Shown here: positions 57,601 through 64,000 of the stretch, in pieces
Numbering within the stretch: the first letter of the stretch is position 1
How the letters are laid out: each line of letters opens with the position of its first letter
Assembly (NCBI GenBank): GCA_030562195.1
Contig: JAUJPP010000003.1
Location: forward strand, 35,408,602-35,472,601
Source of the DNA: Nipponacmea schrenckii
Lineage: Eukaryota; Mollusca; Gastropoda; Lottiidae
Direction of reading: 5' to 3'
Length of the DNA: 64,000 bases
Notes under the pieces: model-generated
The model's input: only the letters and a program-made list of their open reading frames with translations
The model's database searches: none
Told to the model about the DNA's origin: nothing
Made by a program: the position numbers and the translations under genes

Positions 57601-60600
57601 CGGTTCTTGCGTGAGAACTTACGGTTTTTTAGAACCGCGTTGGGTCACCCAGCTTCCGGTGTATGTAAGAAATCAGTACAAAAGCTATACATATGTACTG
57701 TCAGGCTTAATTAGAACCCTTGTAGAATAAAAAATCCAAACCAGAAGTGTTACTTTATGTGTCATCACAGAACGGTAAAATTCAGCAAAATTTTAATAAG
57801 TCCGCTAATTTTTATTCGATTTGTCCGATTTGGGTGTTTTTCGAAACCTTGTTACTTTATCTAAAACTTGTTGCGAACAGAATTTTGATTTTCAAATTTT
57901 TTTTAATGCCCGATAGAATTTTTTTGACCTTCAATGACCCTGAATTTTTTCAAGTAGAATGTTCTTGACCTAAGCTATCCACACATATGCCTATTATGAT
58001 CAACAACAATTTTTTGGGTACCTGTTTTAGTTTTTTGAAAATTCACAAGGCTTTATCAAATGAACTTGACCTTCAATGACCATGAATTTTAAAACGGCAT
58101 CATAAAAATTTTTCTACCACTTCCGGTTTTAGCGTGAGAGCTTCCGTTTTTTTAGAACCCTGCTGGGATCTGCACAGATATCAATAGTAGCTTCCTGTTG
58201 ACCCCTAGTCGGTGACATCATAAAAGACGTTTGATTTAGTGGAATTGCAAGCTACAACATATATCCATGTTTGATATAGTAGATAAATTTCAACCTCTTG
58301 TTTTATTCACAAAAATAAATATTATTGACAATTTTGACCTTTAAAATTTTTTTGGTGGAACCTTAAAAACTTTCTCATTAATATGCAATTAACTTTAAAC
58401 TGTGGTGTAACAATATTACATAATAAAACTTCGCGTATATTTTTTGAACCAATAGAGGTTGTTTGCCACTCTCGGAACTGTTCACAGTTCTAGTCTCTTC
58501 TTATTTTTAATGATGATGAAAAGTGGGAAATAAGTGTTGTTAACAGAACAGCTAAAACAAGAGGTTTATTCAACGAAAAAAAAAAAGCTCAATAAATAAC
58601 AAAATTTTGCCTTTTTAATCGATTTCAGAAAAATTCAATCTTAAATATATTTTCTTGAAAGTTAACAATGTAAGGTAATGTCAATTTGTTATTTGTTTGA
58701 CTAATTCAGTGAAATTCGTGAATGGCAGTTAACATGCTTTTGACTGCTTTCTGATTCTTGTATGTAATGAAAGTATAAATAATATATTATGAACATGTTT
58801 CTTGTTAAAAAACCTTCGGATCATCGAGAAGATATAAACTATTTATACACCATTGTCTATAGTGTATTCAAATAGTAATAAGAATGGATTCCCGTTTATT
58901 TTGATATCTTACTAATTGGCTTGATGCCAAATATCAATATAATACCAAAGGATTATTTTTTTTTGTCCAGACTTAAGATCAATAAGACAAAAATCTCCCC
59001 TAGTGTTTTAACTTGTTTTTTTTTTTATATAAAGACTAATGTGTTTCTAGTTTATCAGTACAGTGTACTGTGATTTACTACTCCACATTCAATACTCAGA
59101 TTTTTTTTTATCTTGTACTTCCTTCTCTGATCTTGATTTCTCAAGGCTATGTGAGTGAGTTTAACCCATCATACACCTAACTGGTATACTAATATTGTTA
59201 AAAGCCTATAATTTGTCAAACTAATTGAAAGATGTTTGATATGGACAGATTGAACATCAGGATTTATATTAAGTGTCCAGTCCATAAGGAGATTGGAATT
59301 TTATTGACATTCTGAGAAAATGTGCATGAAAAACCTAATTGACTTTGGTTAATAAGCATAATGGAAATTTCAAGAAATATTTCCTCTTTGACATTAAATT
59401 TAAACTTTCAATCTAAAATTATAATATAATATATTCATCAGTTGAACTTGGCTAAAGAATTAAGTAAGTAAAGTAATTATAGAAAAGATGCTTGTAAAAT
59501 TACTTAGCTTCGTGGATTTTTATTTAGTTTTATATATTATTTTAAATCTGTGGTTTATTTTTGACACCAGGTCAGTCCACTGATAAACAAAGACTCATAT
59601 TGGCCTAGTTAAAAAGATTCTTTTTTTTGGGTAGCATACCTTTAACCACTTAATTAGGACTAAATCATTATTATCACCAGAGAAATAAAAAATCAATCAC
59701 TTGAACTGAATCAGTCTAACTATCTTCATTATAAACAGTAATTAGATATTATTAGTATAATATCCATAGTGACAGATATTCCAGAAGGTTAATTGGTTTG
59801 ATTTCAAATAATTCTTGATAGATATATATAATTTACAATATAGTCAGGTGCATTAACAGCCTTTGATCTTTTTTTACACTGTCAATAAATTTTAATAAAG
59901 TTTTCTTAAAGTAGGGATGTGATATATATAATGAAATTATTTTTGAAAAATACATAATGTATTACCCAACCAGGGTCATATTACATCAGATGCACAACAG
60001 CATAAATTCCATGTAAATTTTGGCACTTGAGATATTTATTAAAAACAAACAGGGACCAGAACTCTGTAATCTATAACTAACACAACTTTATTCTTTTATC
60101 TTGTGTTATATATATATCAGCATATCATAAAGTGTTCAAAACACAAAGAAGCATAAAAAGATGGACTTGTGTGTTTTATTTTTTTTTCAGACTATTAATT
60201 TTTAAAAGTCTAGCCTGTAAAATTGATCTGTATAAGCAACTTTCAATATTGTATTCTGTATTTCAGCTAATTCAACAGGAATGTATTTTGGATGTTTTGC
60301 TGACAGTAAAACTGACCGTGATATGCCAAAACATTTTAAAGAACTTCATCAAAATTCACCACAAGCCTGTATAGAACATTGTACTAAAGGAGGTATGTTT
60401 AATTCCCACTTATCGTTGTGAGAATACTTCCGTATCTTCTGTTTGAAATATGGTATAAGTATAGTCTTGTACTATCAAAGAGTTTTAATGTCAACATTCA
60501 GAGTAGATTTGAAACAGAAACAAGCAGTCTTCGAAAGATTTATGTCCAATAGATAAGATAGTAGTTAAACCATATTGTGTTAGTAGTATTTCTATTATGT

Positions 60601-63600
60601 ATTTATGTTTTAAATCCGCAAGGAAAGTGCATCATTGTTCTTTCTTGGCAGTAATGTCATTTCATATGGTGAATTTCTTACAGCTTATAGTGAATATGCA
60701 AAGCCCTATTTTGTTTTCATAAAAGTCGAAGAACATTTAGTTTGTCATAAAATTCAGTTCTTGTCCAATTAAAATTGAGATGACACTCAAATTGCAATAA
60801 AAGAATTTTGAAATGGTTACAAGTTTCAATAGCTATCATATACATAATCACTTATTGGTGATATTAAAGAATGACACAGCAATAAAATGTTTAAAAAATA
60901 GCTTGCTATTTCCATGGCAACATGAGTAACAGATAAACTGGCCAATCAGAGTTCTAGTCGATTATGAGAATCTGAGTGTTTTTTGTTCCCAAGATCTATT
61001 GCTTGTCAAAAGGAAAAAATTTTCTGAATTATTTTCTATAATTTTTCTGAGAATAATAGATATCAAGGAAAACTTAAAAATGTGTTGAATTCAAATATGT
61101 TGAAGATTTAAATGTGTGTTGCCTCATTATTTGGAGACAAATCAAGCTTATAAGCAGATAAAGTGTTTTTACAACTTTAAAAAGTTTCAGCAATTGTTAG
61201 TCTTAGAACTTATTATTTGACATGATAGAAATGATGGTAACAATATATCAAGTGGTCCAAAGGAAATGAGAACACTGATATTGAATCCTAGAAATCAATT
61301 TGCATGTCTAGAAGATTAACGCAATAAAATCTCCTAATGAATATTTGATTTAATAATGATTGAAATGCTAGCAGACAGTTCAATCTAATTGTATCTTATA
61401 ATCTGTAGGATTGAAGTATGCAGGGTTACAATATGGTAGAGAATGCTGGTGCGATGATAAGTTTGGTAAATATGGACAAGTTGATGAAGCCAAGTGTGAA
61501 AGTATATGTCCGGGAGATAAAAGTCATTCATGTGGGGGCTATTTAACAATGAGGGTGTTTAGTACTGGCTTGCCAGGTAATGCTTCTAAATACATTGTTA
61601 TAGTTTTGAAACTATTTTATGGAACAATTAATTGATTCTTTATAAAAAAAAGTAGGCTTAACTTTTTGTTCTGGCACAAGTTTTCAATACACACTGGATG
61701 GTGTTACCAGTCTTCACTCATCCAGAATCAGAAATGTAGATATATAAAATAATGTCTTTGACCTTGAAAGTGTTTCTTGTGAGCTTTAAGTCAACTGCTG
61801 GTCAATAACCGTGATTTGCAATACAACTTGGAATGTCAATTCTGGCTTAATGCTTTTTTTTCTTTTGTATCCGATAGTCACCATCACTTAATGAAAAAAA
61901 TGTAAATTTTTTACCAATAATTTTGACATAAACATGTCTTTGAGCTAATCAGTGTTATTTATAAATTTAAACTTTCTTTTTTAATAGGTAAAGTAAAGAA
62001 TGTTGCAACATTAGCAAGTAAAGATTATTTAGTTGGCAAAGCTGCTGTCAAAATAGTTTTTGTTTTAACATTTAATGGTAGACAGATACGTCAAGTCATC
62101 CGGTTAATACGAGCTATATATCATCCAGACCATTATTATTATATTCATGTAGATAAGGTGTGTTTGATTAAAGTTTCATGGCTTTTTGGCATCAGACTAT
62201 ATTATTAAATTTTTATAAACCATAAATCTCTTAAAAGGTATGTCTATTGGTTGTCAAAGCCATACTTAATGTGTATTTTTATCTTTTTAGAGAGAAGAGT
62301 ATTTATTTCGAGAGTTACTTCCCTTAGAGAGCAGACTATCAAATATTAAATTAGCCAGAACAAGATTCTCGACAATATGGGGTGGAGCAAGTTTATTACG
62401 AGCACATCTTCAATTTATGTCAGATCTTTTATCTATATCGTCATGGAAATGGGATTACTATATAAATCTGAGTGAAAGTGATTACCCTATCAAGTAAGTA
62501 GGGTTAGGTCTTCTTAACAATTTTCATAATACCAATATCTTCATCATTTCTTATAGTGAATATCAATACAGCTTCTCTAAGATAGGCTTGAACACTTTTG
62601 GAATCATTTGCTTGTTTTACAAAGCTCAAGCAAAAAAGTACATTGAATAAACTGAAGAATGTGTCACATTTCAGCCATTTTGAATCTATGCTTTTGTTCT
62701 TGAAAAATACAAAGTGCCTAGATCAGTTGCAACTTTAACCATAAGTACATTAGTATATGTATGAACAAAAACCACTTAAATCACATGTTTATTTTTATAT
62801 AATTTCAGGCCCATTGATGATTTAGTTGCATTTCTCACCAAATACAAAGGAAATAATTTCCTGAAATCTCATGGCTCTGATACCCACAGGTAAGTATCAA
62901 GTTTCTTCTACAAGATTTATTTTGATAGAAAAGCTAATTTATCTAATATCAGAAATCACCTTTCTTTTACTCAAAACATTATTTGTTTTTTGTCAGGTTC
63001 ATACAAAAACAAGGTTTAGAACAGACATTTTATGAATGTGACAACCATTTGTGGCGTTTAGGTCCCAGGAAACTGCCTACTGGTATTAGAATAGATGGAG
63101 GTAGTGATTGGATTGGTATTTACAGAGAATTAGCTGAATTTGTTATAATAGAAAATGATGAGTTATTGAAAGGGCTGAAAGGTTTATTTCAATATACTCT
63201 TCTACCTGTGGAGGTTAGAAAATTATAAATCTATCTACTCTATTCCATATAAAAGTTCAAATTTTTGTCTCTGTTTGATGTGTCTAGAGTACTATATGTT
63301 AACAGCTTCTGTTGGTCGGTTTGCATATTTGTTATGCTCAGGGATAATCAATACAAATAGTGGCCATCTTTAATTTCATGGATGGCTGAAGTATAATTTT
63401 ATACATGAACATGTGTTTCAACACTTTTCCTGATGCAAATTCTTAATTCTGAAGAATGTAGTGTTGATAGCCTTCAAACTTCCATGCATTAGCAAAACTT
63501 TCTGTAGCTTTAACTCTGTACCAGATTGCGTCATTCAGGACCTCTAAGCTCATTTAGTAACAGTAAAATTTTCTTTTCTTCATTACAGTCTTTCTTTCAT

Positions 63601-63765
63601 ACGTATAGTCAGAATAGTCGTTTCTGTGATAAAATAATAGATAATAACTTACATTTAACTAATTGGAGACGTAAACAGGGTTGTAAATGTCAATATAAAC
63701 ATATTGTTGATTGGTGTGGTTGTTCACCTAATGATTTTAAAACATCAGATTTAGATAAATTAATG
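33590..63765 (+). CDS. oxt: peptide O-xylosyltransferase with WSC domain, 9 exons, 3' end beyond window
   Basis: Exons: 33590-33829, 42978-43260, 60267-60392, 61409-61576, 61988-62157, 62291-62493, 62809-62889, 62997-63213, 63589-63765; all phases join (1665 nt, 555 aa so far). Residues 19-38 form a signal-anchor segment of a type II Golgi protein. Residues 81-174 are a stem with the family block [24 protein letters not shown] domain follows at about 179-270 ([30 protein letters not shown]), present in fly and worm enzymes and absent from vertebrate XYLT1/2. The GT14 catalytic domain starts at about 289 ([59 protein letters not shown] at 456-462). Glu496, last codon of exon 8 in LLPVE/SFFHT, aligns with the family's catalytic glutamate. 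Exon 9 ends after [14 protein letters not shown]. It transfers xylose from UDP-xylose to serines of proteoglycan cores, the first step of glycosaminoglycan synthesis. The remaining C-terminal region lies outside. Confidence 0.96.
33830..35445 (+). other. xylosyltransferase intron 1, first part
   Basis: No gene, RNA or recognisable element; AT-rich unique sequence. Confidence 0.4.
35446..35665 (+). repeat. short pearl-like element with variant 3' end
   Basis: Starts CTTTTTATATGCCCACATTA with hairpin (CCACATTATAATGTGG) and CCTGTCCGTCCGTCAGTCCG, contains one monomer, and ends GTGGGCATATCTTGCTAGGC, AACCACTTGTTA. The same variant 3' end occurs at 55437-55470 and, inverted, at 54675-54700. Confidence 0.75.
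35666..37170 (+). other. xylosyltransferase intron 1, middle part
   Basis: No gene or known repeat recognised. A homopolymer-rich spot (A-run, CCC, T-run) lies at 35848-35880. Confidence 0.35.
37176..39472 (+). repeat. pearl/Helentron-like element with eleven 161-bp tandem monomers
   Basis: 5' terminus TTTTTATACGCCCACATGGA with hairpin, then CCGTCCGTCCGTCGGTCCGT. ATAGAGGCTA or variants recurs at 37271, 37432, 37593, 37754, 37915, 38076, 38237, 38398, 38559, 38719 and 38880, a spacing of 161 with one 160. Diverged monomers follow to about 39400, then the 3' terminus CAATGCTGCCAGTGGGCGTA, CCTTGCCTGGCAAGCTATCT. A tandem core of about 160 bp between fixed flanks is the organisation described for bivalve pearl elements and Helentron-associated elements. 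No coding frame. Located in xylosyltransferase intron 1. Confidence 0.92.
39473..41290 (+). other. xylosyltransferase intron 1, third part
   Basis: No gene or repeat with a partner in this window. Confidence 0.35.
41295..41572. mobile_element. MITE, copy 2 of the 13918-14754 family
   Basis: Left end AAAGGATACTGCGTCTT and right end ATGTTCATTCTAAGACCTAT are degenerate inverted repeats. The interior AGTGAACTTACCTGGTGGCA and CTCTTTTTGGCCAAA match the ERCC1 intron copy without its nested insertion. Confidence 0.65.
41756..42870 (+). repeat. arm 1 of 1.1-kb inverted repeat, upstream of xylosyltransferase exon 2
   Basis: Runs from AACTAGAATTGCTTACAATT to AAGTCGAAATACGTAATAAA and is complementary, with scattered mismatches and small indels, to 43871-45018. 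By eye most of the length matches at clearly more than four bases in five. It ends 107 bases before exon 2. No coding frame. Confidence 0.92.
43290..43790 (+). repeat. degenerate minisatellite just after exon 2
   Basis: Irregular tandem array built from GATACAACATTGACA, GGATATAACTTTGACAC and AACATTAACATATGAT phrases. It begins some 30-60 bases after the exon 2 donor. Confidence 0.85.
43871..45018 (-). repeat. arm 2 of 1.1-kb inverted repeat, downstream of exon 2
   Basis: Complementary to 41756-42870 in order across its whole length. A poly-T stretch at 43926-43949 corresponds to the shorter A-run of arm 1 at 42809-42821. The two arms and the 1000-bp spacer hold exon 2 almost at the start of the loop. 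Confidence 0.92.
45041..46033. mobile_element. non-autonomous hAT-like DNA transposon (copy 2)
   Basis: Same ends as 7938-8985 (TAGTGCTCACACGAATA and complement), flanked by the 8-bp direct repeat GTTTCAAC (45033-45040 and 46034-46041). 993 bp, no transposase frame. It is inserted in the older TA-flanked element. Confidence 0.93.
46117..46880 (+). other. xylosyltransferase intron 2, no feature
   Basis: AT-rich unique sequence. The minus-strand frame 45924-46292 crosses the hAT boundary and is not a gene. Confidence 0.35.
46880..47080 (+). mobile_element. degenerate SINE copy
   Basis: GAGATAATAAACTAACCCTG, then TTAAAGATCCCTCGATAGTT and a TTTCATTTCATTTAC tail parallel the body and tail of the SINE at 10438-10790. 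The pol III head is not recognisable. Confidence 0.5.
47081..48965 (+). other. xylosyltransferase intron 2, no gene recognised
   Basis: Several short open frames occur on both strands (at most 99 codons) without recognisable domains, splice context or repeats. Confidence 0.35.
48966..49520 (+). repeat. degenerate minisatellite, ATAACAATAGGAGTTGTGAG type
   Basis: A loose tandem array, about 35-45 bases per unit, of the pattern ATAACAATAGGAGTTGTGAG followed by an AAAATTTATCCCAT-like block. Overlapping short open frames on both strands are consequences of the repeat. Confidence 0.8.
49521..53270 (+). other. xylosyltransferase intron 2, no gene recognised
   Basis: The longest open frame (49703-50098, 131 codons) has no recognisable similarity or start and splice context, and I do not call it a gene. 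The rest is AT-rich unique sequence. Confidence 0.35.
53275..53760 (+). repeat. 57-bp minisatellite, about 8.5 units
   Basis: CATCTTGGGTTTTGGCCTGT, GATCTGCCATGATTATCTGT, GGTTGAACTGAAGT repeats with a period of 57 (e.g. CATCTTGGG at 53281, 53338, 53395, 53452). Units differ by a few bases, alternating GGTTAAAC and GGTTGAAC, CTATG and CTGTG. Confidence 0.95.
53761..54670 (+). other. xylosyltransferase intron 2, no feature
   Basis: Unique AT-rich sequence; nothing supported. Confidence 0.3.
54672..55475. repeat. pearl-like fragments in both orientations
   Basis: 54672-54790 is an inverted 3'-end piece (TGGTTGCCTAGCAAGATACA). 55040-55470 is in plus orientation with one or two diverged monomers (AGTTTTTGAGTTATTGCCCT) and the variant 3' terminus GTGGGTGTATCTTGCTAGAC, AACCACTTGTTA. 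Confidence 0.65.
55476..57290 (+). other. xylosyltransferase intron 2, mostly unique
   Basis: At 55715-55770 the ends of the 13918/41295 MITE family lie back to back (GAATACTGTGTCTTAGAAT then ATGTTCATTCTAAGACTAG). Otherwise nothing recognised. Confidence 0.4.
57290..58480. repeat. repeat-derived region with a duplicated ACTTCCGG block
   Basis: A block reading CGCATCATAAAAAAATGTCT, ACCACTTCCGGTTCTTGCGT, GAGAACTTACGG, then TTTTTTAGAACC at about 57572-57640 recurs in diverged form at about 58087-58165. The wording (ACTTCCGGTT, TGACCTTCAATGACC) resembles that of the inverted-repeat arms at 41756-45018, suggesting a related transposon family. No coding frame. Confidence 0.5.
58481..60266 (+). other. 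xylosyltransferase intron 2, last part
   Basis: AT-rich unique sequence up to the exon 3 acceptor at 60266. No other feature. Confidence 0.4.
60393..61408 (+). other. xylosyltransferase intron 3
   Basis: Intron within the WSC domain, phase 1. No repeats or genes seen. Confidence 0.5.
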
Positions 63766-64000
63766 GTAAGTGTATCTGTTTTATTTATTACACTTGATCA
63801 TTTGCATTCAAATAGCCTATAAGCATGCAAAATGTAAGAAAATAAGAGAGGTAAAAAAATTAAAATAATGTGCTACCTCCTCTGCTGAGAATCTCTGGGT
63901 TATTTGAGATGCCTTGATGGATATGTCTAGAAAGTAGTGCCAAATTGAAAGCACTCCCTGAGATATATAGAGTTAAGTCATGGTGAACTGAGAATTTCAC
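63766..64000 (+). other. xylosyltransferase intron 9, cut by window end
   Basis: Begins with a GTAAGT donor after the codon for the last methionine of exon 9. The following exons, expected to encode the rest of the GT14 domain and the C-terminal region, lie beyond the window. Confidence 0.7.

Overview
This window is an animal (metazoan) genomic segment, AT-rich, with intron-containing genes and dense transposon debris. I infer a lophotrochozoan, most likely a mollusc. The reasons are the many copies of an interspersed element starting TTTTTATACGCCCAC that carries tandem core monomers of 161 or 172 bp, a layout like the bivalve pearl/Helentron-associated elements, and a xylosyltransferase with the invertebrate WSC domain. 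No species call is possible from sequence alone.

Layout. (1) 1-2.5 kb: minus-strand C2H2 zinc-finger gene A (17 fingers, one exon). (2) 2.6-6 kb: a pearl-like fragment and a decayed minus-strand LINE with an intact-looking RT core, interrupted by a 320-bp 5'-truncated LINE insertion with a 14-bp target duplication. (3) 6.8-17.3 kb: the complete ERCC1 gene, plus strand, 11 coding exons (about 328 aa). Its introns hold a hAT element with 8-bp target duplications, SINEs, MITEs and tandem repeats. (4) 17.8-19.2 kb: the 3' half of a second LINE. (5) 19.7-29.3 kb: two more zinc-finger loci, B and C, lying with A in a segmental-duplication family. B has a frame-broken tail and C is split by one TGA at a zinc-ligand cysteine. 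Between them lie a decayed Penelope-like GIY-YIG endonuclease, a small perfect-arm inverted repeat and pearl-like elements. (6) 29.5-33 kb: a 3.5-kb higher-order array of 172-bp monomers with embedded element 5' ends. (7) 33.59 kb to beyond the window end: peptide O-xylosyltransferase (oxt/XYLT), nine exons seen (555 aa); the C-terminal region lies outside.

Function. ERCC1 is the non-catalytic partner of XPF in nucleotide-excision and crosslink repair. Xylosyltransferase starts glycosaminoglycan chains on proteoglycans in the secretory pathway. The zinc-finger genes are a lineage-specific, presumably DNA-binding cluster. I see no functional link among these neighbours and no operon-like organisation.

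The strongest unexplained structure is an inverted repeat with arms of about 1.1 kb that brackets xylosyltransferase exon 2 symmetrically, with the exon in the 1-kb loop. This geometry is known to favour exon circularisation, exon skipping or dsRNA editing. All coordinates were read by eye. Splice sites were chosen by GT/AG, phase and protein continuity; repeat boundaries are approximate unless target duplications fix them.
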